Below, piece by piece: positions 1 through 5,048 of a stretch of 5,296 nt of DNA. Origin of the DNA: CAYPHJ01 sp964410485. GTDB lineage: Bacteria > Desulfobacterota > Binatia > UBA9968. The translations under genes and the position numbers were made by a program. The notes beneath the pieces were generated by a model. That model searched no databases. It saw only the letters and a list, made by a program, of their open reading frames with translations, and had not been told where the DNA came from. The stretch covers positions 1 through 5,296 of the forward strand of contig CAYPHJ010000189.1 in assembly GCA_964410485.1 (NCBI GenBank), given 5' to 3'. The first letter of the stretch is position 1; every line of letters starts with the position of its first letter.

Positions 1-258
1 GCGGTGGTGCTGACAAGAGACGACGTGATTGGAAGCGCAGATCTTCCATTGAGCACCCAGGGGTTTGAAGGAGAGGAGCGAAAGCACGCAACCCTTCCGG
101 CGGCCGTGGAAGCAGTAGAGCGCAGGATGATCACGGAGGCTCTGGCCCGTTCAGGCGGTGTTCAAACACGCGCCGCTGAAATGCTCGGGATCAGCGAGCG
201 CGCCCTGCGCTACAAATTAAACAAATACGGGCTATATGACGACTCCAAATTGCGATGA
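1..258 (+). CDS. Sigma-54-dependent NtrC-family activator, C-terminal fragment
   Basis: The gene enters from the left edge in frame 1 and ends at TGA 256-258, giving 85 visible residues. The first residues (AVVLTRDDVIGSADLP) match the end of the AAA+ region of NtrC-family enhancer-binding proteins, where it is normally preceded by an 'ELxNxxER' stretch outside this window. After a short linker comes a Fis-type helix-turn-helix (HTH_8) at about residues 34-77: an amphipathic helix (LPAAVEAVERRMITEAL), then GGVQTRAAEMLGIS, then the recognition helix ERALRYKLNKYGL. Such proteins bind upstream dyads as dimers and use ATP to remodel sigma-54 RNA polymerase. Whether it carries a receiver, GAF or PAS sensor domain cannot be seen. 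The GTG at base 4 is not a credible start because the frame is open to the edge. Two sigma-54 promoters lie downstream in this window and are its natural candidate targets (inference). Confidence 0.93.
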   Translation, partial: AVVLTRDDVIGSADLPLSTQGFEGEERKHATLPAAVEAVERRMITEALARSGGVQTRAAEMLGISERALRYKLNKYGLYDDSKLR

Positions 259-271
259 CTTTTTCATCGCA
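251..271 (+). repeat. Perfect 8-bp stem-loop over the regulator stop codon
   Basis: TGCGATGA (251-258) and TCATCGCA (264-271) are exact reverse complements around a 5-nt loop, CTTTT. The left arm contains the TGA stop. It has no T-run after it, so it is not a classic intrinsic terminator. It may protect the 3' end of the message. It also carries TGCGA and TCGCA half-sites, but in the opposite order to the upstream dyads described elsewhere in this window. Confidence 0.5.
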
Positions 272-278
272 TGTTCAA

Positions 279-368
279 GGCTCGATTGAGCCGCTTTTGC
301 GGGCAAGGTAAAAGCTTTAACTGGATTTCGCTCTCAGACTGGTCTGGCTTGTCCCGCTAGGCTTTTTT
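279..368 (+). terminator. Candidate terminator region with two competing stems
   Basis: A short hairpin, GGCTC (279-283) / GAGCC (288-292) with loop GATT, is followed by GCTTTT. A longer-range stem pairs GCGGG-CAAG (299-307) with CTTG-T-CCCGC (348-357, one bulged T), enclosing a small CAGA/TCTG hairpin (337-348). Six Ts follow at 363-368. AGCC 289-292 could pair either with GGCT 279-282 or with GGCT 360-363 just before the T-run, so the structures compete. This is the best place in the gap for transcription of the regulator to end, but the five bases between stem and T-run and the long loop make it a weak textbook terminator. Confidence 0.4.
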
Positions 369-456
369 GTCGGCGGATACGGCACTCGTCGGGACCGGTC
401 GGGGGCTTTGTTCTCGTTCCTCCGATCCTCGAACACGTTCAAGGTTTAAGGGGACT

Positions 457-474
457 ATTCGCAGCACCGCAAAC
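457..474 (+). promoter_or_regulatory. Imperfect upstream activator dyad (P1 distal site)
   Basis: ATTCGCA (457-463), spacer GCAC, then CGCAAAC (468-474). The left half is identical to that of the perfect dyad 31 bp downstream; the right half matches it at 4 of 7 positions. Centre-to-centre spacing of 31 bp is close to three helical turns, so both sites would face the same side of the DNA. It is centred about 106 bp upstream of the predicted sigma-54 start. It is read as the weaker partner of a cooperative activator pair (inference). Confidence 0.45.
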
Positions 475-487
475 CATCTTCATTATT

Positions 488-505
488 ATTCGCAAGGGTG
501 CGAAT
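488..505 (+). promoter_or_regulatory. Perfect 7-4-7 dyad, probable sigma-54 activator binding site
   Basis: ATTCGCA (488-494), AGGG spacer, TGCGAAT (499-505): a perfect 7-bp inverted repeat. It is centred about 50 bp upstream of the -24 GG and about 75 bp upstream of the predicted transcription start, in the range usual for enhancer sites of NtrC-family proteins. The adjacent gene encodes such a protein with a Fis-type DNA-binding domain. A third half-site, TTCGCA at 521-526, continues the roughly 31-32-bp periodicity, but its right half does not match. A related dyad lies ahead of the second sigma-54 promoter in this window. Confidence 0.6.
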
Positions 506-545
506 CGGATCACCAAAATCTTCGCAGTAACTGAGTCGGCTTCCG

Positions 546-560
546 TGGCATGCATGTTGC
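546..560 (+). promoter_or_regulatory. Sigma-54 (-24/-12) promoter P1 of the transporter operon
   Basis: TGGCATG-CATG-TTGC matches the sigma-54 consensus TGGCACG-N4-TTGC at all but one base. The invariant GG (547-548) and GC (559-560) are separated by exactly 10 nt. Transcription should begin about 12 nt further on, near 572, leaving a leader of about 50 nt before the ATPase ATG at 623. The upstream dyads and the neighbouring sigma-54 activator gene support the call. Confidence 0.78.
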
Positions 561-622
561 GCTCGCTACACATCGACCCGCAATGGCCTAACCGGACACG
601 GCCGCAGGCAGAGCAATCTGAG

Positions 623-1324
623 ATGAGCCTTATCGTCGCACAGAATTTAAGCAAGACATACGCAACGGACAGCATTGAAGTGAAAGCCCTCCAGGGGGTT
701 AGCTTTGCCATCGAACCCGGCGCGTTCCTCGCCTTCGTCGGTCCGTCTGGAAGCGGAAAGACAACGTTGCTCAATCTCATCGGATGCCTGGACAAACCCA
801 CTAGTGGGCACCTCGAGGTTGCAGGCGTGAATGTGGCTCAGTTGGGACGACGCCAAGCTGCAGAATTCCGCGGGCAAAACATCGGCTTTATTTTTCAGAG
901 CTTCAACCTGGTTCCGGTTTTGACTGCTTTTGAGAACGTCGAGTACCCGCTCGTGATGGTGCAACAGTCGCCAACCGCCGAGCGGCACAGCCGGGTGCTG
1001 AAGCTTCTGAATGCCGTGGGAATGTTAGAGCAAAAAAGCCAGATGCCGGAGCAACTTTCGGGCGGCCAGAAGCAACGAGTGGCCATTGCTCGCGCGCTCG
1101 TCACCCAGCCGAAGCTGGTTCTGGCGGATGAACCGACGGCGAACCTGGATCACGACACCGCGTATATGATTCTCCGCTTGATGAAACAAATGAGAGACAG
1201 TTTCGGCACGACTTTTATCTTTTCGACTCACGACACGCGGATCATCGGCGAGGCCGAGCTGGTGTACACGCTGGAAGACGGCAGGCTCCTGCAGCGGGAA
1301 GAAAGGCGGGCAGTCAATGTTTAA
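623..1324 (+). CDS. ABC transporter ATP-binding protein, LolD/MacB type
   Basis: A 233-residue nucleotide-binding subunit, the usual length for LolD-type ATPases. In order: Walker A GPSGSGKTT (40-48), Q-loop FQSFN (91-95), signature LSGGQ (145-149), Walker B KLVLADE (164-170), D-loop ANLD (173-176) and H-loop histidine 203 in STHD. All catalytic motifs are intact. The Walker A context LLNLIGCLDKPTSG and the region FNLVPVLTAFENVEYPL are characteristic of the MacB/LolD/FtsE class, which powers periplasmic mechanotransmission or extraction rather than pore transport. The frame is open back to GTG 545 and ATG 554, but both lie inside the sigma-54 promoter and upstream of its predicted start point, so ATG 623 is chosen; its ribosome site is weak (GGCAGAG, 607-613). 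The next gene overlaps it by 8 nt. Whether it is LolD itself cannot be settled from sequence alone. Confidence 0.95.
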   Translation: MSLIVAQNLSKTYATDSIEVKALQGVSFAIEPGAFLAFVGPSGSGKTTLLNLIGCLDKPTSGHLEVAGVNVAQLGRRQAAEFRGQNIGFIFQSFNLVPVLTAFENVEYPLVMVQQSPTAERHSRVLKLLNAVGMLEQKSQMPEQLSGGQKQRVAIARALVTQPKLVLADEPTANLDHDTAYMILRLMKQMRDSFGTTFIFSTHDTRIIGEAELVYTLEDGRLLQREERRAVNV

Positions 1325-2555
1325 CATTGCCAAGATCGCCATCCGAAATCTGCGGCGTTACAGGAGGCGAAGCGCGCTCACTGTGTCGTTGATCACTGTA
1401 GGCGTGGTTTTTATGCTGGTTTTTGTCTCCGTCAGCGGTTCTTTTAAAGAACTGATGATTTCCGATATCACCAAGTCTTATCTCGGCGATTTGCAGATCC
1501 ACCGGCGCGGCTATGTGGCCGCTATCGAGAGTCTGCCTTTGACTTTAAATATGACCTCTCAGGAGGCCTCCCGTGTCACGGCAGTACTGCAGTCGATTCC
1601 CGAAATTGCTGCGTTCTCCGAGCGTATCAAGTTCGGTGCGTTGTTCAGCAATTTTGCCGAGACCACCAACGTCAGGGTCAACGGAGTTTATCCGGAGAAG
1701 GAGTTCAGCGTTAGTACGCAGATGCCCTCTCGGATCGTGCAGGGGGAGAAAAGTCTTACGGCCCTGGAACGAGGCAAAATCCTGGTACCGGAGTTGCTGG
1801 CGCGAGGCTTCAATACCAAAGTCGGTGACACTGTCGTGGTCGTGGCAACCAACAAGGACGGGTCGGTCAACGGGAAAACTCTATTGGTCAGCGGGATCCT
1901 GGCGAGCGTCACCGGGCCCGGGGGCCGCGATGCCTACATCCATCTGGAGGACGCCATGGAGATCCTGCGCATGCAGTCCAGAGAGGTGAGTGAGATTGCG
2001 GTTAGTTTGAAGGCCCTCGGCCAGGTGGAGAGAGTGGCCGACGTGATCCGGGCACAGCTTGGGTCGGAAGGGCCAAAACCACAATTTGACGTCCATACGT
2101 GGTCCCAGCTCTCGCCATTTGCCAACATCGCCAGGATGATCGACATGATGACATTCTTTATCAGACTCATGCTCATCGCGGTTGTCCTGATCAGCATTCT
2201 CAACGTGATGATCATGGCGGTCTATGAGCGGGTCAGAGAGATCGGCACCATCGCTGCCATTGGGACTCTGCCACGCAAGATCCTGTCTCTCTTTCTTGTT
2301 GAAGGCTTGTTTCTAGGCTTCGTTGGTGCCGTATCTGGCGCTCTCCTAGGATTGGCCATTATCCTGGTTTTAAATGTGTGGAAGGTTTCCTTCGCTTTCG
2401 GGCAGGCTCAATCCCTGACACTTGCACCGACTATTGCCCCGCTGGAAGTCGTTATCGCTAGCGTGATGGTGATTGTCATTTCGGTTTTGGCGAGCGTTCA
2501 GCCAGCGTACAAGGCTTCAAGAATGGAACCCATCGATGCGTTGAGGCACGTATAG
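1317..2555 (+). CDS. ABC transporter permease, MacB/LolC/FtsX family
   Basis: A 412-residue inner-membrane subunit with the family's four-helix plan. A basic N-terminus (RNLRRYRRRSAL) precedes TM1 (about 20-41); a large extracytoplasmic domain follows (about 42-275, MacB periplasmic core type). TM2 lies at about 279-302, TM3 at 323-352 and TM4 at 375-395. The cytoplasmic segment ERVREIGTIAAIGTLPRKI (304-322) after TM2 and the C-terminal PAYKASRMEPIDALR are family hallmarks where the permease contacts the ATPase. The ATG overlaps the ATPase stop by 8 nt, and AAGG at 1303-1306 is a plausible ribosome site, indicating translational coupling. Only one permease is encoded, so it probably works as a homodimer, as MacB does, rather than as a LolC/LolE heterodimer. 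No MacA-type adaptor gene is present; a LolA-like protein follows instead, which argues for extraction of a lipidic substrate (inference). Confidence 0.94.
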   Translation: MFNIAKIAIRNLRRYRRRSALTVSLITVGVVFMLVFVSVSGSFKELMISDITKSYLGDLQIHRRGYVAAIESLPLTLNMTSQEASRVTAVLQSIPEIAAFSERIKFGALFSNFAETTNVRVNGVYPEKEFSVSTQMPSRIVQGEKSLTALERGKILVPELLARGFNTKVGDTVVVVATNKDGSVNGKTLLVSGILASVTGPGGRDAYIHLEDAMEILRMQSREVSEIAVSLKALGQVERVADVIRAQLGSEGPKPQFDVHTWSQLSPFANIARMIDMMTFFIRLMLIAVVLISILNVMIMAVYERVREIGTIAAIGTLPRKILSLFLVEGLFLGFVGAVSGALLGLAIILVLNVWKVSFAFGQAQSLTLAPTIAPLEVVIASVMVIVISVLASVQPAYKASRMEPIDALRHV

Positions 2556-2560
2556 GAGAG
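2555..2560 (+). promoter_or_regulatory. Ribosome binding site supporting ATG 2566
   Basis: GGAGAG overlaps the last base of the permease stop codon and leaves a short spacer (7 nt from GGAG) before ATG 2566. This strong site is the main reason to accept 2566 as a start despite the odd N-terminus it gives. A second strong site, AAAGGAGGG (2738-2746), lies inside the frame, but only a CTG (2758) follows at a usable distance. Confidence 0.55.
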
Positions 2561-2565
2561 CTGAG

Positions 2566-3525
2566 ATGCGAGTTGCGTTGCCCTCACGTCAATTTCGTTT
2601 GGCGCGTAGTGTCATCCTGAACCCTTCGGCAAAGCTCAGGATAGACTCCGTGAAGGATCTGCTTTTCACGGTTCTTATAAAGGCAAAGCAGATTCTTCGT
2701 CGCTGTACTCCTCAGAATGACATTCAGACACAGTCCCAAAGGAGGGTAAAGCGGTCACTGCGCGAAGCTGGACGCAAATTAGTCTCAAGACAAATTCTCG
2801 GGATCATGGGAGCTATTCTATTGGTCTTTTTATCGGGATACACGGTGCATGCCCTCGACGGAGCGTCGATTCTCAAGAAAGTGGATGCCAATCTTCAGCC
2901 GGAGTCATTCGAGTCCTACCGCATGTTAATCAATATCGAGCCGAGCGGAGCCAAGAGAGAATTCCTACTCTATACGCTGAAAAAAGGGCACGATAAGGTG
3001 GTCTCCCTCTTCCTTTCGCCGGCAAGCGAAAAGGGCAGGGCTACTTTGAGATTAGGTGATAACATGTGGCTCTACATTCCGGACGTTGGAAGAGCCATTC
3101 GTATCACTAGCCTACAGTCGGTTGTCGGCGGTGTCTTCAATAACGCCGATATCATGCGGCTCGATTACGCAGTCGAGTATGATGTTGTGGATTTGGAGGA
3201 ACAGGGCAACGAGTATGTTTTGGATCTCAAAGCCAAGACCGGAGCCGTCGCCTACGATCGGCTCAAGATGTGGGTAGACAAGAAAAACGTTGTCCCGACT
3301 AAAATCGAGTGTTATGCCGCGACGGGGCTTCTGATCAAGACTCTCTACTTCAAAGAAAGGAAGTCTTTTGACGACGGGATCGTGCGGCCTTCGGTCGTGG
3401 AAACGGACAGCCCGCTTTACAAAGGATATCAGTCCATCATGGTCTATGCGCGAATGAAGAGGCGAGTCGTCCCCGATGAAGTCTTCACGCTGGAATTTCT
3501 CCCGAAGGTCGATACGATCCGGTGA
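2566..3525 (+). CDS. LolA-like secreted protein (outer-membrane lipoprotein-sorting family)
   Basis: The 319-residue frame ends in a LolA-like domain (COG2834-type; family by recall). From about residue 97 come DGASILKKVDANLQP, then a run of beta strands with LGDNMWLYIPDVGRAIRI (about 163-180) and VVGGVFNNADIMRLDY, the stretch I recognise as conserved in this family. LolA-like proteins are half-barrels that carry lipoproteins or lipids across the periplasm. A Sec signal peptide is visible only at residues 70-96: basic RKLVSRQ, hydrophobic ILGIMGAILLVFLSGY, probable cleavage VHA|LD. The preceding residues are largely encoded by a palindromic repeat (about 2608-2724). The start is therefore uncertain: ATG 2566 has a good ribosome site 10 nt after the permease, CTG 2758 follows a strong AAAGGAGGG, and ATG 2806 drops the basic part of the signal. 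From M81 the product is 239 residues. The neighbouring ABC genes and barrel suggest it ferries cargo between them (inference). Confidence 0.85.
   Translation: MRVALPSRQFRLARSVILNPSAKLRIDSVKDLLFTVLIKAKQILRRCTPQNDIQTQSQRRVKRSLREAGRKLVSRQILGIMGAILLVFLSGYTVHALDGASILKKVDANLQPESFESYRMLINIEPSGAKREFLLYTLKKGHDKVVSLFLSPASEKGRATLRLGDNMWLYIPDVGRAIRITSLQSVVGGVFNNADIMRLDYAVEYDVVDLEEQGNEYVLDLKAKTGAVAYDRLKMWVDKKNVVPTKIECYAATGLLIKTLYFKERKSFDDGIVRPSVVETDSPLYKGYQSIMVYARMKRRVVPDEVFTLEFLPKVDTIR
2608..2724. repeat. Palindromic REP/MITE-like element inside the 5' end of the LolA-like frame
   Basis: The ends TGTCATCCTGA (2610-2620) and TCAGAATGACA (2712-2722) are inverted repeats with one mismatch. The inner arms AAGGATCTGCTTT (2653-2665) and AAAGCAGATTCTT (2685-2697) match at 12 of 13 positions. 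Each half also folds by itself: ATCCTGA/TCAGGAT (2614-2620, 2636-2642), CCGTGAA/TTCACGG (2648-2654, 2665-2671) and ATTCT/AGAAT (2692-2696, 2714-2718). The motif 'GTCATTCTGAG...GAAGAATCTGC' read on either strand is one I recall as a dispersed intergenic repeat in many environmental genomes. It encodes no transposase; it would be moved in trans if it is mobile. It occupies the space where the N-terminus of the LolA-like protein would be expected and keeps that frame open. Confidence 0.75.
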
Positions 3526-3529
3526 AACA

Positions 3530-4882
3530 TTGGCCCGCCGCACAGGACTTTTGCTTTTATTTCTCCTTTCACTTTTCACGCCGTCCGCCTATTCCCAGGA
3601 AAAATACGAAGTCGATTTAGCCGAAGTTGAGAAACAGGTCGCGGCAGCCGCCGACAAGCCGTATAGTTTCGGCGGGTTTTTTGAATTTCAACCTACGCTC
3701 TTGGGACTCGATCGAGACTCAGCGTTCTATCGGTTGCGATTCTTCAACCGCGACCGGGGAGGCCTGTTCGACCAGTACAATTTTCGTCTCCGGCTCGAAG
3801 GGAGCTACAAAAGAGACATCTTTTCAGCTTTTTTTCGGACCGACAGTTTGGTCCGTAACGAGTTCGACGGGTGGAATGAGGACACCAAACTCTTCGAGGG
3901 CTTCGTCTCCGCGAAACCAACCTCTGGCTTCACACTGGAAGCTGGTAAAAAGATTCTGAAATGGGGGAAGGGTTACGCGTGGAATCCGGTGAATTTCATT
4001 GATCGACCGAAAAATCCCGAGGATCCCACGGAGGCGCTGGAAGGATCCATTATGGCCACGGCGGACTTCATCTGGAGCTTCGACGGGCCGATGAGAACAG
4101 CGGCCCTGAGTACGGTACTTCTGCCGGTCTACAAACATGTCAATACAAGGTTCGGCGAGCTGAACAACGTTAATTTTGCCGCGAAATCGTACTTTCTGCT
4201 TTACGATACCGATATCGACCTTATGGTTCTAACGGGCGCGAGCCGGCCCAACCGATACGGCTTTGACTTCGCTAAAAATTTGGCGACGAATTTTGTGATC
4301 CACGGAGAATGGGCCTTTATCCATAATCAGAGGCTCAGTGCGATCGACAGGCAGGGAAGGGTTTCAATCCGTGAATTCGATGCGATCAGTTATCTTTTGG
4401 GCCTTCGTTATCTGACCGAGAAGGAGACCACGTATATTCTTGAGTATTACCGAAACGGCACCGGATTCAGCCGCAGTGAAATGAAAGATTTTTTTGGCTT
4501 CGTCGAGGACAGCCACCGGACCTTTTTGGCAACGGGAGACGATCGTGGTCTAAGGCAGGGACGCCAGCTGCTGGACGGGGCTTATGGCAGGCCGAATCCA
4601 GGGCGGCATTACCTTTACGTTCGGGCGAGTCAAAAACAGCCGTTCGACATTCTGTACCTGACACCGGCGCTAACCTCAATTGTCAACTTGACGGACGGGA
4701 GCGTTTCGCTAATTCCCGAAATCGCATATAGCCCGGCAACCAATGTGGACCTGCGGTTTCGCACGGCTTTTCTCCTGGGCAAAGAGCGGACCGAATATGG
4801 CGAGAGGCAAAACGACTACCGCATCGAGCTGCGGTTTCGATATCGCTTCGCGCTGGATTCGGTTTTGGCCTCCATCTTTTGA
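3530..4882 (+). CDS. Predicted outer-membrane beta-barrel (porin-like, DUF1302/Wzi-like features)
   Basis: Starting at TTG 3530 the product is 450 residues with a clean signal peptide: ARR, then TGLLLLFLLSLFTP, cleavage SAYS|QE after residue 22. An in-frame ATG at 3476 would add 18 basic residues and overlap the previous gene by 50 nt with no ribosome site. TTG sits 4 nt after that gene's stop with GGTGA just upstream, so it is preferred. The mature part is dense in alternating aromatic/hydrophobic and charged residues typical of transmembrane strands (YNFRLRLEGSYKRDIFSAFF, NDYRIELRFRYRF). It ends in phenylalanine, as Bam-assembled barrels do. The segment LEAGKKILKWGKGYAWNPV (about 137-155) resembles the 'G-R/K-x-x-x-x-WG' region of DUF1302/Wzi-type barrels (recall, moderate). 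As the last gene of the operon it would be the outer-membrane receiver or exit for whatever the ABC pair and LolA-like protein handle (inference). No lipobox is seen. Confidence 0.85.
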   Translation: MARRTGLLLLFLLSLFTPSAYSQEKYEVDLAEVEKQVAAAADKPYSFGGFFEFQPTLLGLDRDSAFYRLRFFNRDRGGLFDQYNFRLRLEGSYKRDIFSAFFRTDSLVRNEFDGWNEDTKLFEGFVSAKPTSGFTLEAGKKILKWGKGYAWNPVNFIDRPKNPEDPTEALEGSIMATADFIWSFDGPMRTAALSTVLLPVYKHVNTRFGELNNVNFAAKSYFLLYDTDIDLMVLTGASRPNRYGFDFAKNLATNFVIHGEWAFIHNQRLSAIDRQGRVSIREFDAISYLLGLRYLTEKETTYILEYYRNGTGFSRSEMKDFFGFVEDSHRTFLATGDDRGLRQGRQLLDGAYGRPNPGRHYLYVRASQKQPFDILYLTPALTSIVNLTDGSVSLIPEIAYSPATNVDLRFRTAFLLGKERTEYGERQNDYRIELRFRYRFALDSVLASIF

Positions 4883-4891
4883 ACGACGACC

Positions 4892-4909
4892 TTTCGCAAC
4901 TCTGCGATT
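4892..4909 (+). promoter_or_regulatory. Second copy of the activator dyad (P2 distal site)
   Basis: TTTCGCA (4892-4898), ACTC spacer, TGCGATT (4903-4909). The inner 5+4+5 TCGCA-N4-TGCGA is perfect and shares spacing and core with the perfect dyad at 488-505. It is centred about 126 bp upstream of the start predicted from the P2 promoter. Its recurrence in the only other intergenic gap of the window, again ahead of a sigma-54 promoter, is the best evidence that both are bound by one activator. Confidence 0.55.
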
Positions 4910-4922
4910 TATCCGCTGCCAT

Positions 4923-4940
4923 TTTGTTAACCCTGCAAAG
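4923..4940 (+). promoter_or_regulatory. Degenerate activator dyad (P2 proximal site)
   Basis: TTTGTTA (4923-4929), ACCC, TGCAAAG (4934-4940). The right half matches TGCGAAT at 5 of 7 positions; the left half matches poorly (3-4 of 7). It is listed because it lies exactly 31 bp from the stronger site, the same spacing as at the P1 pair. On its own it would not be convincing. Confidence 0.3.
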
Positions 4941-5000
4941 CTCTGATTGGCTGTTGCTCAGTAACGGTCCCAAATTCTCAAAGAAACCTACGATCTCTTT

Positions 5001-5015
5001 TGGTACAGACCTTGC
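5001..5015 (+). promoter_or_regulatory. Sigma-54 (-24/-12) promoter P2
   Basis: TGGTACA-GACC-TTGC fits TGGYAC-N5-TTGC, with GG (5002-5003) and GC (5014-5015) exactly 10 nt apart. The predicted start is near 5027, about 22 nt ahead of the ATG at 5049. A dyad of the same type as at P1 lies upstream. P2 gives the small secreted-protein gene its own control, separate from the transporter operon, although I see no convincing terminator between the barrel stop and P2. Confidence 0.72.
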
Positions 5016-5039
5016 GGGTAAATCTTCCTAGTTTCGATA

Positions 5040-5045
5040 GGAGGA
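5040..5045 (+). promoter_or_regulatory. Strong ribosome binding site for the ATG at 5049
   Basis: GGAGGA lies three bases before ATG 5049 and six before the in-frame ATG 5052, which is probably the better-spaced start. This fixes where translation begins and shows that the later GTG 5081 and ATG 5087, which open the long reading frame, are not the natural starts. Confidence 0.7.
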
Positions 5046-5048
5046 AAG

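Noticed and set aside
431..440. GAAC-AC-GTTC dyad as an additional operator
   Set aside because: Only four base pairs each side, no second copy seen at the P2 promoter, and unlike the TTCGCA dyads; likely chance.
545..622. N-terminal extension of the ATPase from GTG 545 or ATG 554
   Set aside because: These codons lie within the -24/-12 promoter and upstream of its predicted start; the added residues have no family resemblance, while ATG 623 gives the usual length.
439..801. Minus-strand reading frame across the gap and the ATPase start
   Set aside because: It is antisense to the conserved ATPase and the promoter region, has no recognisable domain, and reads as a shadow frame.
1573..1989. 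Plus-strand frame inside the permease gene
   Set aside because: It is an alternative frame of a conserved gene; the Arg/Ser/Trp-rich translation is typical of out-of-frame reading.
3476..3529. ATG 3476 as the start of the barrel gene
   Set aside because: It would overlap the previous gene by 50 nt with no ribosome site; TTG 3530 gives a compact signal peptide right after the preceding stop.
3112..3579. Long minus-strand reading frame opposite the LolA-like gene
   Set aside because: It is antisense to a clearly conserved coding region, with low-information composition and no ribosome site or family motif noted.
4949..4962. TTGGCTGTTGCTCAGT as a sigma-54 promoter
   Set aside because: At the required spacing the -12 dinucleotide is GT rather than GC; the element at 5001-5015 fits correctly.
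4883..5000. Intrinsic terminator after the barrel gene
   Set aside because: No GC-rich stem followed by a T-run is visible; read-through to the last gene remains possible.
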